A stretch of 64,000 nucleotides of DNA from Ligula intestinalis. Lineage: Eukaryota > Platyhelminthes > Cestoda > Diphyllobothriidea > Diphyllobothriidae. The position numbers and the translations under genes were made by a program. The stretch lies in the NCBI GenBank assembly GCA_036362985.1, contig JAYGXS010000003.1, positions 51,333,294 to 51,397,293 on the forward strand, written 5' to 3'. Positions 1-12,918 of the stretch are shown here, one piece after another. The notes beneath the pieces were generated by a model that saw nothing but the letters and a program-made list of their open reading frames with translations, was not told the origin of the DNA and searched no databases. Each line of letters opens with the position of its first letter. The stretch's first letter is position 1.

Positions 1-1839
1 GCCAGCAAGTCCACTATCGGTGCTGTCCTCTCGCAAACCGGCACTGACGGAGCCGAGCACCCCATCTGCTTCGCCAGTACAACCCTCTTCGGCACTGAGC
101 GGAACTACTACGTTTACCGCAGAGAGCTCCTCGCGGTCGTGACCTTCATCCGCCAATTCAGACACTTACTAATCGGTAAGGGATTCATCCTGCGCACCGA
201 TCACCAAGCCTTTAAATGGCTGGATTCATTTAAAGACCCAACAAAGCAATTTGCCCACTGGCAAGAGTTTTGCAAGACTTCCACTACAAATGTGTACACC
301 ACCCCGGCCACCTTCACAGTAATGCAGACGCCCTCTCTCGATTACCCAACGCCCCCGAACTCGATGACACACCCCCCGAATCCGTTAATGCCTTGGTAAC
401 TTCTGAACCAAACCGACTTAAATGGTCATCTGCCGAACGCTCCGACTTCGACACCTCCATCATTTACCGCCATTTAGCCGAGGGCCGGTCGAAACCGCGA
501 GAACAGGAAATGCGCGGTTCCAGCGCAAATGCACGCCTCCTTCTAAACAATTGGCCACACATTCTGATACAAGATGACATACTCTTTCATCGCGACCCCG
601 ATTCCCTTCGACTACGCCCCGTCGTCCCCAGTTGCCTCGTTGACCCTGTACTCACCCACATCCACTCAGATCTAGGGCACAGTGGAAAACGACAAACCGA
701 GTCAGCTATTCTTTCTCGCTTCTGGCGGCCACAGCTCAGGTCATCCATCGTATGATTCTGCCAAAGCTGCCCCATTTGTGCCTCACACAAATCTCCCAAT
801 CCTACCCCAAGAGCCCCGATGCAACCTATGACGACCGGTTACCCGGGAGAACGTGTTGGTCTGGACATCGTGGTTCCCTTAACCATCTCCTTTTGAGTAT
901 ACATATACATTCTCCTCCTGGTCGATTGCTTCACCAAATGGGTAGTAGCTGTACCCTTGAATAACCAAAAGGTCTCCTCCGTGGCCAATGCGGTCACCCG
1001 CACATAGATCAGCCGTTAGGGCGCACCCACTTCCTTCCATTTGGACTGCGGCAGCAATTTCGACTCCTTACTCTTCAAGGACGTTTTTCAACTCCTCGAC
1101 GTTCACAAGACCCGCACCACGCCATACCACCCCGAAAGCAATGGCCTCATTGAACGGACTAACCGCAAAATTCACAACCTCCTCCTCGCCTTCTCCTATG
1201 GCAACCACCCCCGCGATTGGGACGTTCAACTTCCGCTATGCTTACATGCCTACCGCGGCTCCACCCACTCATCGACCGGCTTCACACCCCATTACCTGTG
1301 GACTGGTCGAGAACTCCGACTCCCATCCGACCTCCGCTTTCCCCTTCCCGCACCCGACCACATCACGCTCCACTCTTACGCTGCTTGACTCCGGAAGACC
1401 ATCCGTGACACTCAAAATATCACCCGTCGCACACTCGGCACTGCCGCCCAACACCAAAAGGAGGTCTTCGACCGACGTCGCTCCGGTACCCCCTTCCAGG
1501 TCGGCGACCCGGTCTTGTACCACCGCTGCTCCCCTTCCCCTGACACCCCCACCAAGTTTCAATACTCATGGGTCGGCCCTTTCACGGTGATAGCCACCAA
1601 ATCCCCTACCACATTCCTCCTCTGTGAGACCGCACATCCCTCCCGCCATCCCTTCACCGCCCATTTCGACAAACTCAACCGATATCACGGGCCTCTCCCT
1701 CCATGTCCCCCAGAAACATCCGTTCAATTAACCGTAGTCCCTCCCGACCAGGTTCCCCCGTAGCCCTAGAAGTTACTATAGCCTCCCCCATTGTCGACAC
1801 CAGCACTGAGGACAGTGCTAACCCTTAGGAGGGGGGCCG
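1..1839 (+). pseudogene. Ty3/gypsy retrotransposon pol remnant (RNase H, integrase)
   Basis: This is the 3' half of a gypsy-type pol gene, cut by the left window edge. Frame 1 (1-300) reads RNase H: IGAVLSQ, the acidic motif RELLAVV, and RTDHQAFKWL; the first catalytic Asp would lie just outside the window. A one-base frameshift near 268 moves the frame to HHPGHLHSNADALSRLP (to 755). The integrase HHCC finger follows (HIHSDLGHSG near 655, CQSCPIC near 760). The integrase core is split over frames: VGLDIVV near 860, LDCGSNFDS near 1041 and HPESNGLIERTNR near 1130 supply the D, D and E positions. A C-terminal GPY/F-like WVGPFTVI lies near 1575. Stops and frameshifts at about 755, 893, 1007, 1017 and 1388 show the copy is dead. 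Confidence 0.93.
1822..1839 (+). other. polypurine tract of the gypsy element
   Basis: A purine-rich AGGAGGGGGG run sits immediately before the TGTAGCGACCCC that starts the LTR. This is the expected primer site for plus-strand DNA synthesis in LTR retrotransposons. Confidence 0.8.
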
Positions 1840-2890
1840 TGTAGCGACCCCACCTGAAACATGTGTTTTTTCGGACTAACCCCCACTCAATTCAACTTTT
1901 CAGGACTCGACGTGCGGTTGGTGCCTTCGACGACTCCGCTAAGTCTACTCCAATTTCGCCCTTATCAATCATTTTGGTGTGTTAATCCACCATATCTCCC
2001 TTCTCTACGTTATATACTTTTCAGAGGGAGTATTTTAGTCATACATTTTGTTAAATATTTCTACATCGCTTTCTGTTACGCATCTATTTCTGATACACTC
2101 CAGTTTTACCGATAAACAGTTCTACCACTACCACCAATTTCTAACGTAATTAATTCCCGAGGCATGTCTGGTGGTTTTGACGGTTCAGAGTTTGTCCGTT
2201 TGTTCAACGGGGCACATGAAGTTACAGCCCTTTTTCAGAATACTCTCCCATTAGCGGGTGTACGAACTGAACCCTCCTCCACCGCGGATTCGCCCTATCC
2301 TATTGATCACCCGTCGACCAACCCTTTTTCGATCTCATATCGACCCGTTACCGTCCATTCTACTCCGGCCAATAACCAACTTGTGGACTATCCCTTCGAT
2401 CCCCCGCCCCAGTCAGCTCGGCCGCTACATCATTTCATCAGAAAATGAATGTTGAGCTTTGTGCGTGGAAGATGAGCGAAGACTGGAGCTATTCGACCAC
2501 CTTTGCCTGAGGCCTATCCTTCCAGTGAGGTCGACCCTCAGCGCAATTCTTTCCTCACTACAAACAATCTGGGGCGCTTAAAGTTATCACGGTGTGCTAA
2601 AAGCCATGGCTTGGAGGGTTAACAACAGCCGAGATTTCCCGGACAGCTCATTCAGTTCAGTGTGTCTTGTTGTGTGGAGTGGCTGACTGGCGGACTGGGA
2701 GTCAGGCTGCAATGGCTCCTTCTCAGTCTAGTCTTTACGATACTCAAGCGTACGTCGGAGCATACCTAGCAAGGTGTGCCATTCGAAAGCGTATTGGAGT
2801 GTTGGCCACGCCTGCGCCCTCTCCCATATCGGGTCTTCTCGAATTATGCTTTGACACCATATACAGGCGTGGGAGCGGTGAGAGATTGAG
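1840..2890 (+). mobile_element. 3' LTR of the gypsy element (start clear, end unresolved)
   Basis: The LTR starts with TGTAGCGACCCC directly after the polypurine tract. A TATA-like GTTATATACTTTTC lies near 2009, where an LTR promoter could be. No second LTR copy is in the window, so the 3' end cannot be placed; the given end is only an outer bound. The stretch holds no convincing coding sequence. Confidence 0.5.
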
Positions 2891-3940
2891 GTAGATCTTG
2901 CAACTCTATTTTATTAGAGTCAAGCTTGAGTCGTTGCGTTTGCTTTGAGCATGCTGAAGATCAGACATAGTCGAAAGCGACAGTCGAACTGTCGTGTATA
3001 CGAAAACGCCTACGACAGTACGAATAAAAAGGAATTCATGTTAAAGGTGAAAATCAATTTTGAGAAATAAAAATATAAATCGTATGCTACAAATTATAAG
3101 CTGATGTATATACTTAAGTCAGTCTTTTGGAACAAACCATCTGTGTGAGCTTTTAATGTACTTATTTTTAATATTGTTTTCCGTAAGTAGAGATGAGAGC
3201 GGTTGTACACTGAATCTTTTCACCAGCTGTGAGCGAACCGATACAAGCATACTCACAAATATAATGATCGGTTAGTGTGATCGTGATGAGCAAAGATATT
3301 GATCAGGCGTCTTTCTTCTCCCTCGCCTTATTAAGCCCGATAGCAGGAAAGGCTAAGACATGCAGAGGCGAGTGGGACGCAGGAGATAATGAATCCAAAT
3401 AGCTCGTCTACACGAACCACATCCAACCTGGTTCGCGCGCGCACGGTACTATGTCTTTGGGAAAAAGGATGCGGAGGGCTCCGGTCCGCACTGAATAGGA
3501 TGGCCACATTTAGGAGAGGATATTGCAGTCTGAATCCTCACCCTAAAAGGACACCGTGTCATCACGTCAGTTGGCAGTCTTTTAAGCCACTACTTTCAAC
3601 ACGTCCTGGCATATCCAAAACACGTCATGGCGCAACTGAGGTGCCGTGACGAAGCATCGCAGGAACAGTGGCTTGTCGCTGCTACCTGTGGGAGGAAAAG
3701 TGTATTCTCTACAGGGGTAGTGGAGAATAAGTTGGTAGCTGGACGAGCGTGAGTCTGGGGGCGAGGACCGGTATCCGAAGTGTGAGAACGCGGCGGTTAT
3801 CACAGCGTCTACACCAGAAGGTGAGTGGCCAGACCGGACCGGGGTAGGCAAACACTGGTGTGTACGCACGTGCTAGCGACCGTGAAAGGCAAGCGTTGCG
3901 CGCGCAGATTACAGTTATAGGAGTTACTCTGCTAAACTTC
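2890..3940. other. no recognised gene
   Basis: AT-rich DNA to about 3200, then a GC-richer stretch (3400-3900). No conserved protein motif, splice-flanked exon or repeat seen elsewhere in the window was recognised. Confidence 0.4.
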
Positions 3941-4490
3941 CTAAATCAGACGTTAAGACTTTTAAATAGGAATCACAGGTAGGCTTGCCTTTAGACCCAT
4001 ACTCATTAACTACTTCTACCTTTTTCAGTAGCCGGAATTTCCTCTTTTTCGTTAAATTCCGCCAATATATAAGTCAAATTTCTATTAATAGGCATCAGTC
4101 TTCTGAGCAACGGGAGTTCATATTGATAGAGTTGATGATATTCAACCCAGTTAAATAATTATAAGTGTCTTTAAATTAATCTTAGTTGATCACCTTCAAA
4201 ACATCAAATATTAGTTTACACTCGTTAACCAAGAGTTCAATGTGTAAACACCAATTCCCGAAGACCGTTGGGCGGAGGAATAGATATTTAGGCGGCTCTA
4301 CGAGACAGTTTTGCCTAATCACTTTTTGGATGAAGCAGTTTATGGTGATCTGTATCAGTAAGTGGGAACGTAAAGGTGCATATCGTGCAGCTTCATCTCA
4401 AGGCATTTCAGTCACGACAGCATGTCGGCTTTTGAACGAGCTTCTTTCTGCCCACCTGCAATAAGTATACTCTGTAAAAATGGCTACTTA
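3940..4490 (+). repeat. old interspersed repeat, copy 1 (pairs with 6230-6800)
   Basis: About 550 bp align with 6230-6800 in the same orientation. Shared anchors include CTATTAATAGGCATCAGT, TTGATAGAGTTG and GGCAGTTTT-like segments in the same order. Divergence is high, so the copies are old. No coding capacity was recognised. A LINE or DNA-transposon origin cannot be told from the sequence. Confidence 0.7.
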
Positions 4491-4729
4491 AGTAGTGTGC
4501 ATTGTTCTCATCAATTTCCGACGCCCTAATTAATAAAATATCTTTTATGGAAAATATGCACCCAGATATTCTTCCTTGTACTCATTTTATAAAAAAGTAC
4601 GTTTCCTTCTTATTTCCGGCTTGGAGAAATGCTAGCTTTCGGTTTTAAGGGAACCATTTATCAGCATCGGCTAAGGTTACAATAATGATTATCTTGTAGC
4701 CAATTCCCAAGCCATTTCAGTCACGAAGA

Positions 4730-5250
4730 ATACAATTTAAAGAAGGCGTAATTTGCTACCAAACGATTGCAAGTAAAAATTTGATCGTGCATGTTTGCCG
4801 TAAAATATATTTGAATTTATAAATGCAGTCAAATGCATGCTGAAAATTATGCTACTTAAGTAGCTATTTTTGCAGTACATCCTTTTTTAGCAGCCAGAGT
4901 GAAGCTCGTTAAAAGTCCGGCAGCCTATCATGACTGAAATGACTTGAAAATAGGCTACACGATAAATAGTATTATAATATTACTCAATGCTAATTAGCGA
5001 GTGGGTATTAATCTTGCGCAATTGTCGGCAGCCGTACTGTAAGCATCATACAGGCACTCGGAAGCAGGCAGTTTCAAAGGCCAGGATTTTGCCGTGGCTG
5101 AAATATCTGAGGATTATGGAGGGAGATTATTACTCTTACGACCTACTTGAGTAATTTTTTCATATCGAAATCAGATTCTAAAATTTCAGTCGATATTTAA
5201 TGAGATAGGAAATCTACTGTGTATCGAACCAAAGATTCCTCGATAGAATA
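4730..5250 (+). repeat. old interspersed repeat, related to 29540-29830
   Basis: Blocks such as AGCTATTTTTGCAGTACAT near 4861 match AGTAATTTTTGCAGAGTAT near 29658, and GATTCTAAAATTTCAGTCGA near 5172 matches GCATTCTAAAATATCGGTTGA near 29764, in the same order and orientation. It is probably an extension of the repeat at 3940-4490. No ORF was recognised. Confidence 0.55.
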
Positions 5251-5599
5251 AATAGGATACACTTCTCTGGGAACATTAGATTTAAATTGCATTTTCAGCG
5301 CCTGATGTTTTAAGGCCAACATACCCACAGAAATCCTACTCCAGACGCCTGCTGCAATACCGCGCACCAATGGCAGAGTGGTTCTCAGCCAATCGCAGTT
5401 ATCAAAACCGGCCAATCAAATGCTAGGCTGACGCAGACATGTCCTAGCCCACATGTTCAGGTGACACCTGCACGCCTGCTCTGACGATGGCGGACATACG
5501 GCCTCGTCCGACGGCCAACTTTACCTAACCGATTATCTTTGCTTCCTGTGCTGATCGTTCATCACCGAATGTCGATTTTCCTGATCTAAACCGGCAAAA

Positions 5600-5800
5600 A
5601 AACGAGTCCGTGGCTGAATTGTTAGACCATTTGATTTCTCATCAACTAGTCGCGTGTTCGAACCTTGGATGATGCACCACATGTGGTTGGGTATGACTGA
5701 CTGATGATGGCTACTGAGCCATAAATGGTCATTCCAGCCTCTCTTGTTTTTGCCGGCCATGTTCACAATGCTCCCTGTATTGGCGAACATCATCTGCTGG
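5600..5800 (+). mobile_element. tRNA-derived SINE carrying a hammerhead-type tail
   Basis: The head resembles a tRNA: an A-box-like GTGGCTGAATTGTTAG at about 5610-5625 and a B box GTGTTCGAACC at 5654-5664, the internal promoter of RNA polymerase III genes. The tail contains a hammerhead ribozyme-like motif (5695-5739). This layout (Pol III promoter plus hammerhead) is known from the schistosome Sm-alpha repeats. The element ends near a GCCGGCCATGTTCAC segment shared loosely with other copies. Confidence 0.8.
5695..5739 (+). ncRNA. degenerate hammerhead ribozyme motif in SINE
   Basis: The core CTGATGA is intact at 5701-5707. Stem II TGGCT/AGCCA is intact. The second core box reads TAAA instead of GAAA, and the base pair next to the core in stem I is lost. 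Cleavage activity is therefore unlikely. Confidence 0.6.
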
Positions 5801-6229
5801 TCTGTTCGGAAATTAGCCTGAAGGTTGCAGTGGCTAGGGTATGCATAGGACTTAAACTGCCGTGACGTGATTAAGATCAGTCTTTATGGACACATGAAAG
5901 GTAGCTTTCATTTTCATTGCATTGAGTTTGCGGCCACTATATACCTTTTCTTCACACGAAACTATGAGACGTGTCTGTTTTAATTGATAGCCGGTAGTTA
6001 CTTCTAAAGAATAGGTGAAAACACTTAACTATAAGTGTTCTTAATGATCGGAATAAAGTTAATCCTCAATTACGAGGGTGTGCTCAAAAACGGGAATTAT
6101 TTATTTAAGTTTCTATTCTTTTAAGGGAGCATCTCAAAAGCACTAAGTCCCTTCAACGTTCTGTACATTAGATGATATGAAATTTGCCTCAACGGGTTTT
6201 TCACGCTTCGAAAATTTTTTGATTTTCTT

Positions 6230-6800
6230 CTAAAGTAAAGCTGTTAAATGGGTGGGACTGTCTTCAGAGGTCCTATTTGCTTTCTAAGTATAATAATTAA
6301 CTACTTTTAAATTTTCGGTAGCCTGAGTTTCTCTTTTTTACGTCAAATTTCGCCAATATAAGGTCGAATTTCCATTAATAGGCATCAGTTGCCTGAGCAG
6401 CAGGAGTTTATGTTGATAGAGTTGGTATATTTAGCCCATTAAAACAATTAAAAGTGGCTTTAAGTTAATATTATTTGATCAATTTCAACAGAATTAAATA
6501 TTTATTTACGCTCGTTATCTCCCGTTAAGCATTAAATGTTTAACCACCACTTTCGAGGGAATAAATATTGAGGTGGCCCTACAAGGCAGTTTTATCGTTA
6601 AATGATTCCAGCGATTTTTGCCAACCTCTTATACCTTTTGAAAATGCTCGCCCTTTCGGGTTTTTTATTCGCGCTATATTGATTGGTGCTTTGTGGGAAC
6701 GAAGCAAGTATTATGACAGCCTGACCAGTATGTATACCGAAACCTCAACAAGCACTACTGGCGGCTGTTTAGAAATTAAGTAACCACTGTCACATTCCAT
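6230..6800 (+). repeat. old interspersed repeat, copy 2 (pairs with 3940-4490)
   Basis: See the first copy. Shared anchors include CCATTAATAGGCATCAGT near 6371 and GTTGATAGAGTTGG near 6411, in the same order and orientation as in copy 1. Confidence 0.7.
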
Positions 6801-6945
6801 TTAGGAAAATCTATGAACAATCTGTCAGGGCTCGTGAATGAGACCCAAGGCAGTGCGGGACGAGTAAATCCCGTTAGCGATCGATTAACGTTCATCAATG
6901 AGTGTCAATATCTTCCTAACTAAAAACAAGCAAGACAACGAGCTC

Positions 6946-6975
6946 GTGGTTCAATGGTTAGATACGCTATATAGA
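6946..6975 (+). mobile_element. possible SINE head remnant
   Basis: GAGCTCGTGGTTCAATGGTTAG resembles the A-box side of the SINE head found on the minus strand at 14500-14520. No B box follows. Weak call. Confidence 0.3.
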
Positions 6976-6979
6976 TACG

Positions 6980-8840
6980 CTACATAATTTCAGAGGCTTT
7001 CCAACGTTCTACTGCGACAGAATGCAGTTGACATCTGGAAACATTTAAATTTGTGCATCAAGCGATTTTCTTTTGTTGACAAGAAATATCAGATGCAAGA
7101 CTAGGGATAAGCATGAGTATTTCATACTCTACCGGGAGCATACTGTTATAACAGAGGCCCAGGCCGAGATATTACCGCGCAATGCGTCGCCAAGTTGTTG
7201 TAACGGAGCCCAGGCCAAAATATTCGCCGTCTAGTTACGCCTCATGTGACCCCCCAAAGAGAGAACACAACAGGAAGTGTGCAGAAGCGGAAGTCTTTGA
7301 GTGTTCTATGTCAAACAAATTTAGGGAAACAAACGTATGTCAACGATGTCCCTTGAGCCAATAAGATTCTCTCCTGAGGTAGTGACCAATCCCATTGGCT
7401 GTTGGCTCCGCGAGTGAATGTAGCTAGAAATTCAAATTATCGATTGATTGTCTAGCTCGAAGTTTTAGCTCGCGCATAAGCCGATCGATAGCCTATTGTG
7501 GACGCGGCTACGGTTTGCAAACTACTGCTTGCGAAGGCCGTTGTTAGGCCACCATAATACATACGAACGCCGGCAGCTGTTTGGTTCGGCTGCTACTAAC
7601 ATGAGCACCATTTCAGACAGCTTACATAAAACAGAAACCTAGTAATCCTCCTTGGTTCTAATGTATCCCCGCCATCCCAGAAAATTATAAAACTCTGTCA
7701 TCAACGTCCCCAACATATAAACGATTTACCTTCTCTCGCCAGTGAAATTGCGTATATCATATGACGTTATGAATTACAAGGGTCTGATATCTTTAAACTG
7801 GACTTTAGCAAAGAGGATGATGAGGAAGAAGAAGAAGAAAAGAGGGACCGTGAGCTCACGAATGACAGCCTTGATCAAGCAGCCATCTTGCATCCGCGTG
7901 TGCGCGCCCGTCCGTATGCCGCGAGCTCAGATTTGACCATGCCGCCAGACACAGACGGATAAATTCAAGCCCAAGAGACCTGTATACAATAAACTTATAT
8001 CAAGCAAAAGGCTTAAAGCATACCACTTGATCTACATTCGACTGACTATAATGTCTTCCCAAATTAATATTGGTATTTGGCATCGAGAACAGTTTAAAAC
8101 CTTCGCCCAAATCAAATGGAACTTTTCTGGTAAATTCTGTAGTGTCTAGGTTCGTTCTCACTTGAACTATGGGCACACAAGAAGAAGAACAATGCTCGGA
8201 AAGGGCGCAGAAAGTCTTTGGGGAGAATAACAATAGAACGACAAAATTAGTGATGATTCTAAAACGCACATCTTATCCGACAAGATGAAGTGTCCTAACG
8301 TATTTCCTTGGGGTTCCCGTAAGCGAACGGGCAATTTTATTCTGCTTTGTGAAATATTGTAAGAGATTATTATTTTCCTCTTGCTATTGTCGGGAAAGAA
8401 TTCCGCAAACTGACAATCAATAATTGAGACCTGCAAAGTTCCTTCTCTTATAAGGATACCATTGGTATGCTCCCTTGGCATGTGCAACGTACGTGGACCA
8501 ATGAATTGATGCACAACTTATCAGATGTCTTCATCGTCTATTTCAGACGCCTACGGCAGTGCCTGTTTCAAGGTGAAATCGCGAACACTGCTTGCATGTC
8601 ATAATTACACGTGTTGCAAGCAATTTATTGACATTTAACAACTACTGAAATTGTTTAAGTAAGTCTAAACTATATTAAGGAATAAATCGGTTGAAACAAC
8701 TGTCAACCCTCTGATTGGAATTTATGTGGGGGTGGCAGTAGGTTCTTAGTGTGAATCGTTTTTAAACAAAAGAAAAAGGATAACTTGTGAAAATATAAGT
8801 TTGACTGAGCCTTAAATGATAAATGTTAAGGAATAAGTAA
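6980..8840. other. no recognised gene
   Basis: No conserved protein motif, repeat seen elsewhere in this window or RNA gene was recognised. Short ORFs on both strands (for example minus 8167-8514) look like chance. Confidence 0.4.
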
Positions 8841-8841
8841 G

Positions 8842-9430
8842 ATGCAGCAACACTTAAAGTCTACGTTAGTTAACTTCCCTCATCAGCACTTGAAAACTGT
8901 CCAGATATATCGAGGTTTGCTACCAAGGCTACACAGTGAGACATTAAAATACCTTCGGCAGAATGAAGATATCCTCATAATGAGGCCAGATATGGGAACC
9001 AGAGTTGTTAAAATGGACAAAACAGATGACATTGGGAAGGTTCAATCCATTCTGTCGGACAACGCAAAGTTTAGAATGACAGCAAAAGCAAAGGAAGGTT
9101 GGGGGTCAATTTCGATGACAGCAAGCCAGATTACCGCGTAATTATCATGCCAATACCAACAAGGATGACTGAGTCGGGGCAGTTAATGACACAGATGCCG
9201 ACTGTCAAGTCCTCATCTCATCAAATATGACCCTGAGCGACGATCATGTGAGCTGCAAATTGTAGTATGCATGTGGTCATGTGGCTGATACTGCATGCCT
9301 TGTGTGTCTTTCACCCTTTTGCGTGATTGTCTCGGATGATGAGTTCGAGTGAGAACCCGAGACGTCAGGCCAATGAACTGTTTGCTCCCACAATTGCACC
9401 CTCTCTTTTTAAGGAGGGCATGGTTGGTCT
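8842..9430 (+). mobile_element. Penelope-like element, internally deleted
   Basis: The ORF 8842-9141 carries the N-terminal part of a PLE reverse transcriptase: ILIMRPDMGTRVVKMDKTDD, then IGKVQSILSDNAKF, matching the family pattern of a conserved RPDKG..VV.MD block followed by ILSD..KF. At about 9110 the sequence jumps to the far C-terminal segment (RVIIMPIPT, which corresponds to GRAIITPTS in other copies here) and on to the PLE 3' end with its hammerhead-like motif at 9331-9370. The catalytic RT core and the GIY-YIG endonuclease are missing, so this is a deletion derivative. Confidence 0.75.
9331..9370 (+). ncRNA. degenerate PLE hammerhead-like motif
   Basis: The order matches other PLE ends here: CGGATGA (for CTGATGA), one unpaired T, GAGTTC, loop, GAACCC, GAGAC (for GAAAC), GTC, AGG. 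One core base and the second box are changed, so activity is doubtful. Confidence 0.5.
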
Positions 9431-12400
9431 ATCTTGCCTACCAGATGAAACGGAGTATTTGAAACCCCGGTTCCTTCAGCGCTTGTCGCTAGCTTTTTAC
9501 TGACTACTGTTCACTTCTATGACGACATGACCATTCAGGTATCGGGTCAATAACTCCAGAAACTATGGTATTTGTAGGGTCAGGGCAACGCCTTAGGTCT
9601 TCCCTCGGTTGTTTCTTCTATGTGCGGAAATCCCAGAAATGTGTTAGATAGGTTTAAGCCTCGAAAAGATAAGTGGTGTTCACCGGGTAAAGTTTATTTG
9701 GGGTGAGACGTAGTCAAGGTCATTACTCGGAACGTCAGACTCCGGTGAACGCTCCTTCTTTTTGCGTACCACGAGAAAATCAGATTTACACTAATAATGA
9801 TGAGATTTAGGCTTATCTGGTTGGTTGTATGGTAGCTGCGATGAGCAGATGTTAAAAGACTTAGGAATTATCATTTGAGTCTGTTCCATCTCCATACCTG
9901 ATTTCGCGACATTTTCAGGCGTGGTTTTTGTACAGTCTCATATTTTCTAGGAGCAGACACAAAATTCAGCTTTGTTTCGTTTTCAAGCAATATATAATTA
10001 GAAGAAATGGGGAATAAATAAATAATAAATTTGAAAAGCAATCATTTTGACGTATTCTACCCGTCTGACGAAAAATCACGCTCCTGCAAAGCACACATCC
10101 AGTTGGTGCGTTCTGGATGTGTTTTAGAAGTAGAAGTGATTCTAAACACGCCTGAGGTCTTTTGTGACAGACTTGGCTGGCCTGGATCGCCTTTCACACA
10201 ACACTTTATGGCGCTGAGGAGGTCAAATGCACAGTCTCACAGTAATTGCATTTGAAACTTCAAGCCTACTCTTACTGGCTTGAATACTTTAACCTCCACA
10301 GCTCCACAGCCAGACGGTGCAGAGACGGTGGCTTGCGCGTGGCTTAGTTTTAAGTGGTAGTAAACTTGCGCTGAATTTACCGCGCAAATCTTCAAATGGA
10401 CTGATCTTTCTGTCAAACACTTTCCTTTTTCTTCTTCATACTCGTTCTCGTGTTTGCTTCTTACCCCTCGTCTGCCGCCATACCAGAGTATATTAAGCAT
10501 CTCAGCGCTCAGTGAACCTCGATAACCCAAACTGACATCGAGATAGATGCGCCCGAACATCTGGTTTCTTTCCGACTGGCTTGTCATCAATACTTGAGGC
10601 TTCTGATCAGTGTTACTTGCCTGACGTAGAAACATCTTTGCGCTTATTCTGCGGCCCAGCCTCTGCTAGGCTTCAAGCCCACTGCAATCTGTAAGATGCT
10701 CGGCATCTTTCTTCAACGAGCCATACGCCAAAGTCATTTGCCTTGCCAAGGTCATTGACCTTGCAGTTCGACCTATTGCAAAATGCGCACAACCACATGC
10801 TTATTTAAATCTCTCCCTCGCTCTCTGCCTCAGCACAAACTACCACCCTAGAGGGCGACTTGAGCTCTGTGCATGATTAAGCCCCTCTCTTAGATGTTGT
10901 TTTCGGTCTTCTCCTGTTACTCCCGTTTTGGCTTGATGATTGGGGTGCTCTGAGAACATTCATTGCTTGACCGCCACAGACTTGCCTTAACTTATTAAAC
11001 TTTCGGTCATTGAATCTAAAAGGACTGATTATTTTACAGTGCAGTAAGGAAAATGTACCATGCTGAAAAGTCTATGAAGTCCTGTCTTACACCACAGGCC
11101 ACTATATACACTTTTGTCTTCAACTGACATTGGTATGTAAAACAAAACGCAGCACCGCAGATGATATTGTTCCAGTTATTCACTCGGTTAACAGGAACTC
11201 AAGCAAAGGTTTTCGTGTATGGACGCATTGCATGCTTTTATTTCTGGCCGACGAGAACGGTTCTTTAAGAAAACCACTGCGTACAGTTCCATAGGTTGCT
11301 GTTGGAGTCCGCATTTTCAAACCACAGTCGATTAACAAGCGAGACGATCTCCCGGTGCCATTTTCTATGCTGAGAGGAGAGTGCTGATGACTGTCAATTC
11401 TGGTACCAGCGATGCCGATGAAATCATTACCATTAACGATACACGTGCGGACTGATAAGCAATAATCACATCTTGTGCGAACCTCCCGCAGCGGTGGTTT
11501 CAAAAACTGCAATTTTTAGTTCGTATGAGAGGGCATGGAACCTACGCCCTATAAATACTGCACCCTTTGTGCTCCACTAACCTTAGCTGCAACTGTTCCA
11601 GATAATGGCTTCCGGGGAGAAGTCGAAATGTCAGGCCAGTGATCGCAGTTCCTTCGTCGGTTGAATTGTTTCTTAACTAACAGAATGGGTATCTTTCCTT
11701 TATCCAAGTTATTCACGCATTCAAGCCTAATAACATTCTGCATCCCTATAACTGGCATTAGTTGAGAACCTATCCGATATCCTCGCCTTTGACTTATTCA
11801 CAGCGATAGTTTGTGGTCGCCAAGGGTAAATTACGTGCCATGTACAATGCTGCTGTTCTGGTAGTTGTTGTTTTTGATGACGTTGATCGTGATAGTGCTG
11901 AAAAGGAAGGGAATGAAAAGGAAAAGGAGCACGAGGACAAGGAGCAAGGGAAAAAATGAAGATGATAATGGTCATGTAGATTTTTTTCTGTCCTCAACAT
12001 CCCTCGTTCATTCCTCTCAGTAGTGGTAAATGTGGTTTTCAATGCAATACCCAGAAATCCTTTAGCGTCTTTACAGACTGCAATTATGCCCGATCAATTT
12101 ACGCTTGATAAATTCCCTCTTTGTACTACTCTGTTCTCTGCTCTCTTCTCATCCCTTCATGCTGCATCCCTTTTTATGAGTATTGTCAAAATTTTACATG
12201 ATATTCTCCAATTTTATTCTCACTTTATTTAACGAATGGATATAACGCACTCTTCATACTGCTAGTCTTCCCCTTATTGTCTATTTCTTGTGAGTTTGCT
12301 ATTGTTATTGAGAAAAATGTATCCGAATCCCAAGACACACAATCGCACACGTTCGATGATGAGTTTGTTACTGGTTCGTTTCCTATAATGACCGTAGTTT

Positions 12401-12825
12401 TCGAAGTTCAGGTCCTTAGCTGGTCGTAGTTTGCTACATGCATCTTATGCGTTCCCAGTTTGATCTAACCGCTACAAAGTAACTTCTTGCAATCCCGTAC
12501 AAATTTCAGTCCATCGTTTCTAACCCCATCGTTAGTAACCCTATACCTACCACGAACTTCGTCCTGGCTGCAAACCGAAAGGTGAAAACTGATGTTTAAA
12601 TTTTGTTTTCTTACTAGTAGTATAATCTTTTCGCTTGTTCTTCAAATATTGCATTTTAAGGTCATTGGCGCCTGGCCTCGGAAAGCAAACATGTGTCCGA
12701 TGCTGTGCTATGTAGTTGTATGAAAAATCAATGCATTCCCTACTGAGAAAATTTTGGCTCACTTTAACTTACCAGGACGCGCCAAGTCGTGGCCTGGAAA
12801 GTTACCCACTGACAGGACCTCTTGG
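9430..12825. other. no recognised gene
   Basis: About 3.4 kb without a recognised gene or repeat. The longest ORF, minus 10237-10635 (132 codons), has no motif I know and no splice signals that would support it as an exon. Confidence 0.4.
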
Positions 12826-12918
12826 CAATAAAAGCGAAAATGCGAGTCCCAGGAAGAAAGGGAGAAGAATGTGCGATTGGTTAGACAAGAATTTTATTCA
12901 CCTGTTGTTTCGAAGCCC
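12825..12918 (-). mobile_element. PLE 3'-end fragment, left piece
   Basis: GAGTCCCAGGAAG, then AGAATTTTATTCACCTG, then GTTTCGAA is the reverse of the PLE 3' terminal segment seen at 30405, 41840 and 45874. The fragment stops at a solo LTR and resumes at 13338 with the matching remainder. Confidence 0.7.

Noticed and set aside
10237..10635. A 132-codon minus-strand ORF
   Set aside because: No motif, no convincing splice signals, no start context. A chance ORF of this length is expected in 64 kb.
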